From Thermoleophilia bacterium (GTDB taxonomy: Bacteria > Actinomycetota > Thermoleophilia > Gaiellales > Gaiellaceae), in the NCBI GenBank assembly GCA_020845695.1, contig JADLFG010000015.1, positions 124,001-188,000 of the forward strand: a stretch of 64,000 bases of DNA. The letters run 5' to 3'. Under the pieces are notes generated by a model. It was given only the letters and a program-made list of their open reading frames with translations. It was not told the origin of the DNA and searched no databases. Positions 7,224 through 16,670 of this stretch are shown piece by piece (position 1 is the stretch's first letter; each line of letters begins with the position of its first letter). The position numbers and the translations under genes were made by a program.

Positions 7224-8897
7224 ATGAGCGGCGACTACGTCTACACGATGTACCGGGCCGACAAGTTCTACGGGCCCGACCGGCAGGTGCTCGCGGGCAT
7301 CTCGCTCTCGTTCCTGCCCGGCGCCAAGATCGGCGTGATCGGCCCGAACGGGGCGGGGAAGTCGACGCTGCTGCGGATCATGGCCGGGCTCGAGGAGCCC
7401 TCCTCCGGAATCGCCGAGCTCGCCCCGGGCTCGACGGTCGGCCTGCTGGCGCAGGAGCCCGAGCTCGACCCGGGCAAGGACGTGCGCGGGAACGTCGAGG
7501 ACGGCGTGCGGGCGCTGCGGGACCTGCTCGACCGCTTCAACGCGATCTCGGCTGCGTTTGCGGAGCCGGACGCCGACTTCGACGCCCTGCTCGCCGAGCA
7601 GGCCCGCGTCCAGGAGCAGATCGACCGCCACGACGCCTGGGCGCTCGACGAGCGGCTCGACCGGGCCATGGACGCGCTGCGCTGCCCGCCCGGAGATCAG
7701 GACGTGACGACGCTGTCGGGCGGCGAGCGCCGCCGGGTCGCGCTCTGCCGCCTCCTCCTCTCCTCTCCCGACCTCCTGCTCCTCGACGAGCCGACGAACC
7801 ACCTGGACGCGGAGTCGGTCGCCTGGCTCGAGCGCTGCCTCGAGGACTACAGGGGCACGGTGATCGCCGTCACGCACGACCGCTACTTCCTCGACAACGT
7901 CGCCGGCTGGATCCTCGAGCTCGACCGCGGCCGCGGGCTCCCGTTCCGGGGCAACTACTCCTCCTGGCTCGAGCAGAAGGAGGCCCGCCTCGCCGCCGAG
8001 GAGAAGCAGGCCTCCGCCCGGCGCCGGACGCTCCAGCGGGAGCTCGAGTGGGTGCGGCTGAGCCCGAGGGCGCGCCACGACAAGTCGAAGGCGCGCCTCG
8101 CAGCCTACGAGCGCCTGCTCGCAGAGGAGGAGTCGGTGCGCCTCGACACGGTCGAGATCCACATCCCCGCAGGGCCCCGGCTCGGAGACGTCGTCGTCCA
8201 GGCCGACGGCCTCGCCAAGGGCTTCGGCGACCGCCTCCTCTTCGAGGGGCTGACGTTCTCGCTGCCGCCGGGCGGGATCGTCGGCGTGATCGGCCCGAAC
8301 GGGGCCGGCAAGACGACCCTGTTTCGGCTGATCGCGGGCGAGCTCGAGCCCGACGCGGGCACGCTTCGGGTCGGCGAGACGGTCGAGCTCGCGTACGTCG
8401 ACCAGAGCCGCGCGGGCCTCGAGCCGGCGAGCACCGTCTGGAAGGAGATCTCGGACGGGCAGGACACGCTCCGGCTCGGCCGTCGCGAGGTCAGCTCCCG
8501 CCAGTACGTCTCCTGGTTCAACTTCCGCGGCGGCGACCAGGAGAAGCGGGTCTCCGACCTTTCCGGCGGCGAGCGCAACCGCGTCCACCTCGCGAAGCTC
8601 TTGCGCTCCGGCGGCAACCTGATCCTGCTCGACGAGCCGACGAACGACCTCGACGTCGACACGCTGCGCGCGCTCGAGCAGGCCCTGCTCGACTTCGCCG
8701 GCTGCGCGGTCGTGATCTCGCACGACCGCTGGTTCCTCGACCGGATCGCGACGCACGTGCTCGCGTTCGAGGGCGACTCGAACGCCGTCTGGTTCGAGGG
8801 CACCTACGCCGAGTACGAGGAGAGCCGCCGCGCCCGCCTCGGCGCCGACGCCGACCAGCCCCACCGGATCCGCTACCGGCCGCTCGCGCGCCCGTGA
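7224..8897 (+). CDS. ettA: Energy-dependent translational throttle protein EttA (ABC-F ATPase)
   Basis: A 557-residue ABC-F protein with two ATPase domains and no membrane segment. The Walker A motifs GPNGAGKST and GPNGAGKTT, signature motifs LSGGERRRVAL and LSGGERNRVHL, and Walker B/LLDEPTNHLD and LLDEPTNDLD are all present. The N-terminus YVYTMYRADKFYGPDRQVL and overall length match EttA. It acts at the ribosomal E site, gating entry into elongation according to ATP/ADP ratio in E. coli. The stop overlaps the next gene as GTGA. Confidence 0.95.
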   Translation: MSGDYVYTMYRADKFYGPDRQVLAGISLSFLPGAKIGVIGPNGAGKSTLLRIMAGLEEPSSGIAELAPGSTVGLLAQEPELDPGKDVRGNVEDGVRALRDLLDRFNAISAAFAEPDADFDALLAEQARVQEQIDRHDAWALDERLDRAMDALRCPPGDQDVTTLSGGERRRVALCRLLLSSPDLLLLDEPTNHLDAESVAWLERCLEDYRGTVIAVTHDRYFLDNVAGWILELDRGRGLPFRGNYSSWLEQKEARLAAEEKQASARRRTLQRELEWVRLSPRARHDKSKARLAAYERLLAEEESVRLDTVEIHIPAGPRLGDVVVQADGLAKGFGDRLLFEGLTFSLPPGGIVGVIGPNGAGKTTLFRLIAGELEPDAGTLRVGETVELAYVDQSRAGLEPASTVWKEISDGQDTLRLGRREVSSRQYVSWFNFRGGDQEKRVSDLSGGERNRVHLAKLLRSGGNLILLDEPTNDLDVDTLRALEQALLDFAGCAVVISHDRWFLDRIATHVLAFEGDSNAVWFEGTYAEYEESRRARLGADADQPHRIRYRPLARP

Positions 8898-10072
8898 CCG
8901 CCCGCGTCGCACCGTCGCTCGACACCGTCGGCTACTCGCGGATCCGGGAGCTGGCCGAGCTCGCGCTGCCGATGGAGGGGGTGCTGCGCCTCTACTTCGG
9001 CGAGTCGAACCTCCCCACCCCCGCGTTCATCAAAGACGCCGCGGCGCGCGCGCTCGCGGACGGCTACACGTTCTACTCAGAGAACGCGGGCCTGCCGTCG
9101 CTGCGGGCGGCGCTCGCGGCGAAGACGGCCAAGCTGCACGGGGTCGAGCTCGACCCGGCGAGCGAGATCGTGATCACGGCCTCCGGGGTGCAGGCGCTGC
9201 ACATGGCGATCCGGGCGGTGCTCGACCCGGGCGACGAGGCGATCGTGCTCAGCCCGGTCTGGCCCAACGGGCCGGCGAGCGTGCGGATGGCGGGCGCCCG
9301 CCCGGTCGAGCTGCCTCACCCGTTCGCGGGCGGGCGCTTCGGGCTCGACCTGGACGCGCTCGAGGCGGCTGTCACGCCGCGCACGCGCCTCCTCCTCGTC
9401 ACCACGCCGTCGAACCCGCTCGGCTGGGTCGCGACCGTCGAGGAACAGCGCGCGCTGCTCGACCTGGCACGGCGCCACGGGCTCTGGCTCGTCGCCGACG
9501 AGGTCTACGAGCGGCTCTGGTACGCGGCTCCCGAGCCCGGCCGGCCGGCGCCGTCGATCCTTCGCCTCGCGACGCGCGACGACGCCGTCGCGGTCGTCCA
9601 TTCGTTCTCGAAGACGTACTGCATGACCGGCTGGCGGGTCGGCTGGCTCGTTGCCCGCAGCGACCTGGCGTTGCGGATCGGCCAGCTCAACGAGTACGTC
9701 GTCTCCCATGCGGCCACGTTCGCCCAGAAGGCCGCGGAGGTCGCGCTCGCGGAGGGCGAGCTGTGGATCCGCGAGCTCGTCGGCCAGCTACGGCGAAACC
9801 GCGAGCTCTGCCTGGACACGCTGCGCTCGCTGCCGGGCGTGACCGTGCCGGAGCCGGAGGGCGCGTTCTACCTGTTCCCGCGCGTCGAGGGGCTCGACGA
9901 CTCGTTCGGCTTCTGCCGGCGACTCCTGCTCGAGGAGCGGGTCGGGATCGCCCCCGGCGTCGCGTTCGGGCCCGGCGGCGAAGGGTCTCTGCGGCTCTGC
10001 TACGCGGCGGAGCCGTCCGTGCTCGAGCCGGCGCTCGAGCGGCTGGCGGCGTTCCTCGAGCGCACCCGCTGA
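8894..10072 (+). CDS. PLP-dependent aminotransferase, class I/II (aspartate aminotransferase-like)
   Basis: A 392-residue fold-type I aminotransferase. Visible motifs are the YTFYSENAGLPSLRAALA substrate loop, TPSNPLGWV, ADEVYERLWY with the PLP-contacting Asp/Tyr, and SFSKTYCMTGWRVGW with the Schiff-base Lys. The substrate cannot be assigned; the family includes aspartate, alanine and aromatic aminotransferases. The GTG at 8894 overlaps the ettA stop, and the conserved region follows within 20 residues. It is probably co-transcribed with ettA. Confidence 0.88.
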   Translation: MTARVAPSLDTVGYSRIRELAELALPMEGVLRLYFGESNLPTPAFIKDAAARALADGYTFYSENAGLPSLRAALAAKTAKLHGVELDPASEIVITASGVQALHMAIRAVLDPGDEAIVLSPVWPNGPASVRMAGARPVELPHPFAGGRFGLDLDALEAAVTPRTRLLLVTTPSNPLGWVATVEEQRALLDLARRHGLWLVADEVYERLWYAAPEPGRPAPSILRLATRDDAVAVVHSFSKTYCMTGWRVGWLVARSDLALRIGQLNEYVVSHAATFAQKAAEVALAEGELWIRELVGQLRRNRELCLDTLRSLPGVTVPEPEGAFYLFPRVEGLDDSFGFCRRLLLEERVGIAPGVAFGPGGEGSLRLCYAAEPSVLEPALERLAAFLERTR

Positions 10073-10084
10073 GCCGCCGGCCTC

Positions 10085-10299
10085 AGCCTGGATTCACCGT
10101 TCTGCGCGGGCGGTGCGCCCGTCTGGACTCTCCAGGCCGCTCCCCGCCCGGCCTGCGGCCCCTCCGGGGCCCGCACCCGGCCGGTGCGCTCCGGGTCGCG
10201 GCGCGAACGGCCGGGCACCAGCCCGTCCGTCCCCACCGCGCCCCGTCCTGGCGGCCCAGCCGAACGCCCCGCGTTCACGCATCTCGGTGGATCCAGGCT
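10085..10299. repeat. Imperfect 15-bp inverted repeat around a GC-rich spacer
   Basis: AGCCTGGATTCACCG at 10085-10099 is matched on the other strand at 10285-10299 (14 of 15 positions). The arms enclose about 185 bp with no convincing gene, between the convergent aminotransferase and ridA genes. The right arm reaches the ridA stop codon. The spacer has several short GC-rich self-complementary runs. It could be a miniature inverted-repeat element or a bidirectional terminator; no transposase is seen. Confidence 0.45.
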
Positions 10300-10685
10300 C
10301 AGAGGTGCGCGACCGCCTCGATCTCGACGAGCGCGCCGGCCGGGAGCCGCGACACCTCGACCGTCGAGCGCGCGGGCGGGTGCTCGCCGGCGTGGCGGGC
10401 GTAGACCTCGTTCATGCCGGCGAAGTCGTCGAGGCTGGTCAGGAAGACCGTCGTCTTGACGAGCTTGTCGAGCCCCGAGCCGGCCGCCTCGAGGATCGCG
10501 GCGAGGTTGCGGAACACCTGCTCGGTCTGCTCGGCGATCCCGCCCTCGACGAGCGCGCCCGTGGCCGGGTCGAGCGGCACCTGGCCGGCCGTGTAGACGA
10601 GGTCGCCGGTGACGATCGCCTGCGAGTAGGGCGCCCCGGCGAATGGTGCGGGCGCACCTTCCGTCCTGACGACGGTCTTTCCCAC
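10299..10685 (-). CDS. ridA: RidA-family reactive intermediate deaminase
   Basis: A 128-residue protein with the RidA signature: PYSQAIVTGDLVYTAGQVPLD in the N-terminal third, TTVFLTSLDDFAGMNEVYA, and a C-terminal PARSTVEVSRLP whose Arg binds the carboxylate of imine substrates. RidA hydrolyses 2-aminoacrylate and other enamines released by PLP enzymes, fitting its position beside an aminotransferase gene (convergent, so not co-transcribed). The GTG at 10685 is preceded by GAGGAGG. Confidence 0.92.
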   Translation of the reverse strand: MGKTVVRTEGAPAPFAGAPYSQAIVTGDLVYTAGQVPLDPATGALVEGGIAEQTEQVFRNLAAILEAAGSGLDKLVKTTVFLTSLDDFAGMNEVYARHAGEHPPARSTVEVSRLPAGALVEIEAVAHL

Positions 10686-10714
10686 GTGAGCCTCCTCGGG
10701 TCGGTGACGGGTCC

Positions 10715-11995
10715 TCAGCCCGCGACGCGCTCGATGCGGGCGCCGAGCTGCCGCAGCCGCTCGTCGATCCGCTCGTAGCCGCGGTCGATCTGGCCGATGT
10801 TGCCGATCGTGGAGCGCCCCTCCGCGCACAGGCTGGCGATCAGCATCGCCATCCCGGCGCGGATGTCCGGGCTTTCCATGCGCTCGCCGTAGAGCCGGGC
10901 GGGGCCGCTGACGACGGCGCGGTGCGGGTCGCAGAGGATAATCCGGGCGCCCATCGTGACGAGCTTGTCGACGAAGAAGAGCCGGTTCTCGAACATCTTC
11001 TCGAAGATCAGGACGGTGCCGCGCGCCTGGGTGGCGACGGCGAGCGCGATCGAGGTCAGGTCGGCGGGGAACGCGGGCCAGGGGCCGTCCTCGATCTTCG
11101 GGATCTGCGCGCCGACGTCGTCGCGGATCTCGAGCTCCTGGCCGGACGGTACGCGCACGGTCGAGCCCTCGACCTCGTAGCGAACGCCGAGCCGGTCGAA
11201 GCCGGGCCAGATCGCGACGAGGTGCTCGGGCTCGACGTCCTCGATCACGAGCTCGCCGTCGGTGACCGCCCCGAGGCCGATGAAGCTCGCGACCTCGATG
11301 TGGTCGGGGCAGATCCGCCACTCGCCGCCGTGGAGGCGCTCGACGCCGCGGATCCGCAGCACGTTGGTGCCGATCCCCTCGATGTCGGCGCCGAGTGCCC
11401 GCAGGAAGCGGCAGAGGTCCTGGACGTGCGGCTCCGAGGCGGCGTTCGCGACGACGGTCTCCCCGCGCGCGAGCACGGCCGCCATGACCGCGTTCTCCGT
11501 GCCGGTGACGGAGGCCTCGTCGAGAAAGATGCCGGCGCCGCGAAGCGCCCGCGCCTCCATCGTGTAGCCGCGCTCGACGGTGACGGTGGCGCCGAGTCGC
11601 TCGAACGCGTGCACGTGCGTGTCGAGGCGGCGGCGGCCGATCACGTCCCCGCCAGGCGGCGGCACGACCGCGCGGCCGCAGCGGGCGAGCAGCGGCCCCG
11701 CGAGCAGGATCGACGCGCGGATGCGGCGGCAGAGCTCCTCGTCGAGCTCGTGCCGCGGCGTCTCGGACGCGTCGATCGTGACCGCTCCCGGCCCGGTCGC
11801 CTCGACGCCGACGCCGAGCCGCTGGACGAGCTCGAGCATCGTCTCGACGTCGAGGATCGCCGGGACGTTCGTGAGCCTCACCGGCCCGTCCGCGAGCAGG
11901 CAGGCGGCGACGATCGGCAGCGCGGCGTTCTTGTTTCCGGCGGCACGGACGCGGCCGGTGAGCGGCTGGCCGCCCTCGATCACGAACGACTCCAT
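10715..11995 (-). CDS. murA: UDP-N-acetylglucosamine 1-carboxyvinyltransferase MurA (Asp117 type)
   Basis: A 426-residue enolpyruvyl transferase for the first committed step of peptidoglycan synthesis. It starts [14 protein letters not shown], with the catalytic Lys in [10 protein letters not shown]. The active-site loop reads [16 protein letters not shown]: Asp117 replaces the Cys found in E. coli MurA (Cys115). The same substitution in mycobacterial MurA is known to give fosfomycin insensitivity. An in-frame ATG ten codons upstream exists, but the internal ATG matches the family start and has a GGAG-type ribosome site. RidA follows 30 bases downstream. Confidence 0.94.
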   Translation of the reverse strand: MESFVIEGGQPLTGRVRAAGNKNAALPIVAACLLADGPVRLTNVPAILDVETMLELVQRLGVGVEATGPGAVTIDASETPRHELDEELCRRIRASILLAGPLLARCGRAVVPPPGGDVIGRRRLDTHVHAFERLGATVTVERGYTMEARALRGAGIFLDEASVTGTENAVMAAVLARGETVVANAASEPHVQDLCRFLRALGADIEGIGTNVLRIRGVERLHGGEWRICPDHIEVASFIGLGAVTDGELVIEDVEPEHLVAIWPGFDRLGVRYEVEGSTVRVPSGQELEIRDDVGAQIPKIEDGPWPAFPADLTSIALAVATQARGTVLIFEKMFENRLFFVDKLVTMGARIILCDPHRAVVSGPARLYGERMESPDIRAGMAMLIASLCAEGRSTIGNIGQIDRGYERIDERLRQLGARIERVAG

Positions 11996-12070
11996 CAGCG
12001 TCTCCGGGGCGAGGGTGTGCGGCAACGGTAGCGGCGGGGAGCGGCGGGCCGGGCTATCCTACCCAACTCG

Positions 12071-12637
12071 ATGCGACCGACCAGAGACCGTGCCTGGCAG
12101 ACGCTGACGACGTACACGAAGGGCGAGCCGCTGCTCCGCCACGCGCTCGGGGTCGAGGCGTGCGTCGGCGCCTACGCCGCCCGCTTCGGGGAGGACGAGG
12201 AGCTGTGGCGCGCGACCGCGCTCCTGCACGATTTCGATTACGAGATCCACCCGACGCTCGACCGCCACCCGCAGGACGGCGCGCCGATCCTGCGCGAGGA
12301 GGGCTGGCCGGAGGAGGTGATCGAGGCGGTCCTCTCCCACGCCGAGCACCTCGCGATCCCGCGCGACACCACGCTGAAGCGGGCCCTGTTCGCCTGCGAC
12401 GAGCTGTCCGGCTTCATCCAGGCCTGCGGCTTCGTCCGCCCGGACGGGATCGAGACGCTCGAGCCGAAGTCGGTGCGCAAGAAGCTGAAGCAGCCGTCGT
12501 TCGCGGCCGGCGTCCATCGCGACGAGGTCTACCGCGGCGCCGAGGGGCTCGGCGTCGGGCTCGACGAGCACATCGCGTTCTGCGTCGCCGCCATGCGCCC
12601 GATCGCGGCCCGGCTCGGGCTGCGCACGTCGAAGTAG
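12071..12637 (+). CDS. HD-domain phosphohydrolase-like protein
   Basis: A 188-residue protein with an HD domain: H24 (LLRHALGVEA), H53-D54 (ALLHDFDYE) and a later His pair in VLSHAEHL. These fit a metal-dependent phosphohydrolase, but the substrate is unknown. Its ATG is 75 bases from the divergent murA start, and TATCCT lies about ten bases upstream of it, so a leaderless transcript is possible. The last 138 bases are duplicated at 18809-18946, on the far side of the defence island. Confidence 0.82.
   Translation: MRPTRDRAWQTLTTYTKGEPLLRHALGVEACVGAYAARFGEDEELWRATALLHDFDYEIHPTLDRHPQDGAPILREEGWPEEVIEAVLSHAEHLAIPRDTTLKRALFACDELSGFIQACGFVRPDGIETLEPKSVRKKLKQPSFAAGVHRDEVYRGAEGLGVGLDEHIAFCVAAMRPIAARLGLRTSK
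12490..12627 (+). repeat. Left copy of a 138-bp direct repeat bounding the 12.6-18.8 kb island
   Basis: This segment is the 3' end of the intact HD gene. It recurs in the same orientation at 18809-18946 with only a handful of substitutions (about 95 percent identity by eye over the best 125 bases). Upstream of the repeat the two loci are unrelated. Duplication of the 3' end of a host gene on both sides of an accessory segment is a known outcome of site-specific or homologous integration (inference here, as no integrase is present). Confidence 0.75.
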
Positions 12638-12681
12638 GACTGCGACACGCCAGCGCCGCGGGAGCGAGTCGCCTCCGGCTC

Positions 12682-15547
12682 CTACGCCGGCGCCAGCACC
12701 GCCAGCCAGCAGACGACACCGAGGTCGTCCTCGCTGATGGGCTCCGGGAATTGGTCCAGCCCACGGGCTGGAGACCGAGCTGCTCGGCCAGCTCGACGAT
12801 CCTCGCGGCCGCCTCCTTGCGCGAGATCCCCCCCTCGCGCGCCGCTGCCCAGAGCTCGTTCAGCGCCCGCCGCACCGCCGAGCTGCGCTCGACGCTCAGC
12901 GCGGCCTCGGCCCGCTCGGCCCCTTCCGGCAGGACGACGGCCGGATCGCGCAGCAGCTCCAGGGCGAAGCGTTGCGCTGGCCCGATCGCTTCCTGCGCCG
13001 TCCTCGGGTCGGTCCGCCGGTTGTGCTCGGCGGCGATGCCCTCGCAGGCCCGCCGCCAGGCCGCCTCGAGGTCGACCCCCTCGATCTCCCCGGGCGTGCC
13101 CGCCTCCGGGTCGATCCGGCGCAGGATCTCGAGGTCCGAGTCCACGAGACCGCTCGCGCCCTCGCCCGGCTCGAGCTCGACGTAGCGCCGGTAGCGGTGG
13201 CCGCGCTCGGCGCCGGGCATCGGCCTCGTCCGCGTCGCGAAGAAGACGCCGGGGCGCCCGGGCCGAGCCCGGCGGAGCACGGCTCCGACTCCCCACGGCA
13301 GCACCTCGATCCGGGCGAGCTCGCCCTCGAGCTTCGCCCGCAGCACCCGGGCACGTAGCTCCTCGCCGAGAAAGGCGCCCGAGGGGTCGGCGTCGCCGTC
13401 CTCGTCGAGGAGCCCGGGGTCGCCGGCGGCGAGCCGGTCGGCGAAGGCCCGGAGCTCGGCCTCGACGCCCTCCAGCACCTCGACCTCCATCCCGTAGATC
13501 GAGGCGGCCCTGATCTTCGCGCGCACCCTGGCCTCGAGCCGGAGCAGCTCCTCGAGCTCGCCCGGCTCGGGCAGCATCGTCGTCAGTAGGTCGCGAAGAC
13601 GGCGATCTTGCGCGCCGGCGAGGTCTCGAGCAGCTTGACGAGGAGCGCGAGCTTCGGGTCGGTGCCGGCCGACATCGGCGTGAGCCGGCCGCGGATCACC
13701 CCGAGCCGGGCGTGGTCGGCGGCGACGCCGTCGCCGTAGCCGGGCCGGAAGTCGGCGGCCGGCTGCGCGCCGCCGTCCTCGGCGAGAGCATCTTCGACCG
13801 CCTCGGCGATGCCAGCTTCCCCCGCCTCGACCCGTGCCACCTCGCGCAGCGCCGCCCGGGAGGGAACGTATCCGCGCCCCTCGTCCCAGGCGGCAAGGAA
13901 GGCGTCGTGCGCGGCGAGTAGACGCTCGACGGTGACGAGGCAGGCCCGCCAGCAGGACTCGAAGCGCTTGAGGAGCTGGGACTGGAGCAGGCCGGCGAGT
14001 TGCGTCTCCGCCTGCACGTCCTCCGCCTCGGCGAGGTAGGCGCTCGGCCGGTAGCGGGCCATCGTGAGCGCTCCGATCTCCCTCACGATCTCGGCGAACA
14101 GGCCGGGATGCGCGACGTCGAGGTCGTAGCGCCGCGTCTCGGGCCGCGGCTCGGGGAAGCGCACCGGCGTCCCGTCGGGGCAGACGGCGCCCGGGTAGTG
14201 CTCCTGAATGAAGCGCCGGTCGCGTCGCACCGAGACGGCATCGGCGATCGGGAAGAGCAGGTCGGGGTCGAGGCTCTCGGGGTCGCGCTCGCTCGCGCCC
14301 GCGCGCAGGAACAGCCGGCGGACCGACGGGATCCCAGCGGCGGCGAAGGCCCGGTCGTGGCGCGCGAACAAGAGGACGAGGTTGTGGAGGTCCCAGAGCC
14401 CGTTGTTCACCGGCGTCGCGGTCAGCAGCACGACGTCCTTGCGCTCGCCCCCGAGCAGCCGCTCCATCGCCCGGTACCAGGTCGTGTCCTCGGTGGGCCG
14501 CGCGTGGGCCTCGTCGACGACGACGAGCCGGTAGGCCTCCTTGTCGCTCGCGAGCCGCGGCGCGGCCCCGGCGGCGCCGGGAACGAGCTGCTCGTCCGTC
14601 GCGAGCTCCTGGAAGGAGAGGACCTCGGCGGGGAGCCTCGCCCGTCTGATCCGCGTCTCCCAGCTCTCGCGGAGCTGGGCCGGGCAGACGACGAGCGCGG
14701 AGTGTCCGGCCTCGAGCGCGTACTCCTCGATGAAGGCGAGGCCAATCTCGGTCTTGCCGGTGCCGACCCCGTCGGCGTAGACGACCCCGTGGTGGCGCTC
14801 GAGGATCCGACGGGCCCGCTCGTAGCCGTCCCGCTGGAAGGCGGCGAGCGCGACCCGCGTGATCTCGCCGTCAGCGGGCGCCTCGAGCTCCTCCCCGTAC
14901 AGCTCGAGCAGCGCGCGCAGGTAGACGGTCTCGGGATCGACGAGCCCGGCGGATGGGAAGAGGAGCTCCCGCAGCTCCTCGGCGAAAGGCACGGCCCCTT
15001 CCCAGAGCCGCTCGAACCATTCGAGGGCCGCGCGGCCGGGCGCGACGTTGTAGTCGACGAGGCCGAGCTCGAGGTTGCGCTCGAGGCCGGCGCCGGTCAG
15101 GTTGGCCGAGGTGACGAGGGCCGCTCGCGGGTCCTCGGGCGTCCCGAACAGGTAGGCCTTCCCGTGCAGGAACCGCTCGAGGAAGCGCCGCACCTCGACC
15201 TCCGACCCGGAGAGCCAGCGCTCCACGGCGTGGAGGCGCTTCGCGGCCCGGCTCGGCGGGAAGCGGGAGAAGTCCCGCTCGCCGGCGAGCAGACGCAGGC
15301 GGTGCTCGAAGGAGAGCGCCGGCGCCTCGGCCCCGAGCCCCGGCTCCGGCATGGCCCCGAGGAGCAGGCGCACGCGCCGGCCGTTCTCGGTCACCTCCGC
15401 GAGCGCGTGGAGCCCGCCGAGGTCGACGTAGCCGGAGGCGACCGAGAGCGGGTGCCCGACCGGGGTGTCCGCTGCGAGGTAGGCGAGCCCGTCCGCGTGG
15501 CTGCGGTCGAGGTTGTCGAGGATGTCGGGCCGGCTCGTCAGCGTCAC
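12682..15547 (-). pseudogene. PLD-like/SNF2-type helicase, internally deleted and frameshifted
   Basis: The 5' part (15547-13583) encodes 654 residues. An N-terminal phospholipase-D-like module carries HGKAYLFG and TSANLTGAGLERNLELGL, and a SF2/SNF2 helicase first lobe has GVGTGKTEIG (Walker A), VVVDEAHA and LLTATPVNNG. The frame stops at KIAVFATY, where helicase motif IV begins. The next segment (13577-12682) is the family's C-terminal region (LEELLRLEARVRAKIRAAS) in another frame. Motifs IV-VI are therefore missing. A second frameshift near 12750-12770 precedes the end ISEDDLGVVCWLAVL. The GTG start overlaps the PIN gene stop. Confidence 0.75.
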
Positions 15548-15924
15548 GCGGGGAGGATGGCGACCTGGTAGCGCGCGATCTTCGGGTCTCGCGTGACGAT
15601 CGTCAAGCCCTCGAGCTGGGCCTGGGCGATCAGGATCCGGTCGAAGGGGTCGCGATGGTGCAGAGGAAGCTGCCCCGCGGCCCAGGTGTGCTCGGGCGTG
15701 ATCGGCAGCCCATCGAGCCGGTTAGCCGCGAGACTCCCAACGATGTCCTCGACGGGCGCTCGCAGCTTGCCGAGCTTCTGCTTGGTCGAGATCTCCCAGA
15801 GCGAGGCGGCGCTGACCGCAACGGTCGTCTCGCGATCGGCGATCGCCGCGTAGGCGGCACGCGACAGCGACGGATGCTCCTCGAGCCACCAGAGCAACGT
15901 ATGCGTGTCGAGGAGGAGCCTCAC
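15544..15924 (-). CDS. PIN-domain toxin (Phd-associated VapC-like)
   Basis: A 126-residue PIN protein that starts VRLLLDTHTLLWWLEEH. Acidic sites are Asp6, Glu in SLWEISTKQKLGKL, Asp in HHRDPFDRILIAQA and Asp in VTRDPKIARY. The pattern is that of the PIN subgroup usually paired with Phd/YefM antitoxins, and such an antitoxin gene overlaps its GTG start. Its stop overlaps the helicase start, so toxin, antitoxin and helicase form one coupled unit. All active-site positions look intact although neighbouring island genes are broken. Confidence 0.87.
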   Translation of the reverse strand: MRLLLDTHTLLWWLEEHPSLSRAAYAAIADRETTVAVSAASLWEISTKQKLGKLRAPVEDIVGSLAANRLDGLPITPEHTWAAGQLPLHHRDPFDRILIAQAQLEGLTIVTRDPKIARYQVAILPA

Positions 15925-16187
15925 TCCCCGCTCTCCGGCGGGAAGATCTCGCTCTCGTAGAAGCCGCGCGCGATCTCCTCGTTCACCTCGTCGGAGTCCC
16001 AGTCCTCGGCGAGCCACAGCTTGCCCTTCCACGCGCCCGGCGTGCGCGGCCCGAGCTCGGCGCCGTCCACGGGAACGAGCTTCGCGACCGGCTTGCCGGC
16101 CTTCGCGATCACCACCTCCTCGCCCGCGGCCGCGCGTTCCACGAGCCGCGAGAGGTGTGTCTTCGCCTCATGCATGTTCACTTGCAC
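15921..16187 (-). CDS. Phd/YefM-family antitoxin
   Basis: An 88-residue antitoxin. MHEAKTHLSRLVERAAAGEE and VIAKAGKPVAKLVP are the Phd/YefM DNA-binding and dimerisation core. The acidic C-terminal half (EDWDSDEVNEEIARGF) is the expected toxin-neutralising tail. It overlaps the PIN gene by four bases. It would repress its own promoter, which should lie in 16188-16264. Confidence 0.88.
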   Translation of the reverse strand: MQVNMHEAKTHLSRLVERAAAGEEVVIAKAGKPVAKLVPVDGAELGPRTPGAWKGKLWLAEDWDSDEVNEEIARGFYESEIFPPESGE

Positions 16188-16264
16188 GGTCTGCTCCCTG
16201 CGGGCAACGTAGACCTGGCCCGACGTTGTTAGTCGCCTTAGCTTAGCTCAGCGACGTGCCTGTG

Positions 16265-16546
16265 TCAGCCTGCCGGCAGCGGAGCGAGCTCGCAGAGATC
16301 GAGCGTGAGCCGAGAGGCCCAGATGCCCGTGAGCATCGCCCGGTCGCTCGGCCCGAGGGCGAACCGTTCGAGCACCCGCTCGAGCGGCCAACGGCGCCCC
16401 GGGTTGAGCACCTCGATCGAGAGGACGTGGCCGCCCGCGTCGAGGTCGGCGAGGGTTCCCAAGCCAACCTCGACCGTGTGCTCGACGGCACCCTCGGCCA
16501 GCTCGACGACAAGGGCGTTGACTTCCAGGTCGTACGCGAGCTTCAC
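16265..16546 (-). CDS. DUF2283 domain-containing protein
   Basis: A 93-residue protein. The N-terminal half (MKLAYDLEVNALVVELAEG, then VLSIEVLNPG) matches DUF2283, a small beta-rich family often found beside DUF4258 or other toxin-antitoxin partners. No partner is visible here. The C-terminal 40 residues extend beyond the usual domain. Function unknown; its location in the island suggests an orphaned antitoxin-like component (inference). Confidence 0.72.
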   Translation of the reverse strand: MKLAYDLEVNALVVELAEGAVEHTVEVGLGTLADLDAGGHVLSIEVLNPGRRWPLERVLERFALGPSDRAMLTGIWASRLTLDLCELAPLPAG

Positions 16547-16595
16547 GGCCAGGCACAGGCTACTCGCTCGCCTCCCCCGTCGACCTCGCGCGGTG

Positions 16596-16624
16596 ACTTG
16601 AGATGCCAGGTTGGCATCTCAAGT
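16596..16624. promoter_or_regulatory. Perfect 12-bp-arm palindrome, copy 1
   Basis: ACTTGAGATGCC and GGCATCTCAAGT are perfect inverted arms separated by five bases. The site lies in the gap upstream of both the divergent DUF2283 gene (minus) and the XRE gene (plus). A closely related palindrome occurs at 17395-17421 inside the ORF6N gene. It could be an operator read by an island regulator, a hairpin in either transcript, or a small mobile palindrome. Confidence 0.55.
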
Positions 16625-16670
16625 CCTCCCGCTGCCGGCCGACTCGGAAGCCACCCTCGGCGTTGCACCT

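Noticed and set aside
10000..10278. Minus-strand frame between the aminotransferase and ridA
   Set aside because: Starts within the inverted-repeat element and runs antisense into the aminotransferase end; composition is not that of a gene.
12414..13577. Reading the helicase C-terminal segment as a separate 387-residue gene
   Set aside because: After the frameshift near 12760 this frame becomes an antisense shadow of the HD gene; the true C-terminus is in the other frame, so it is part of a pseudogene.
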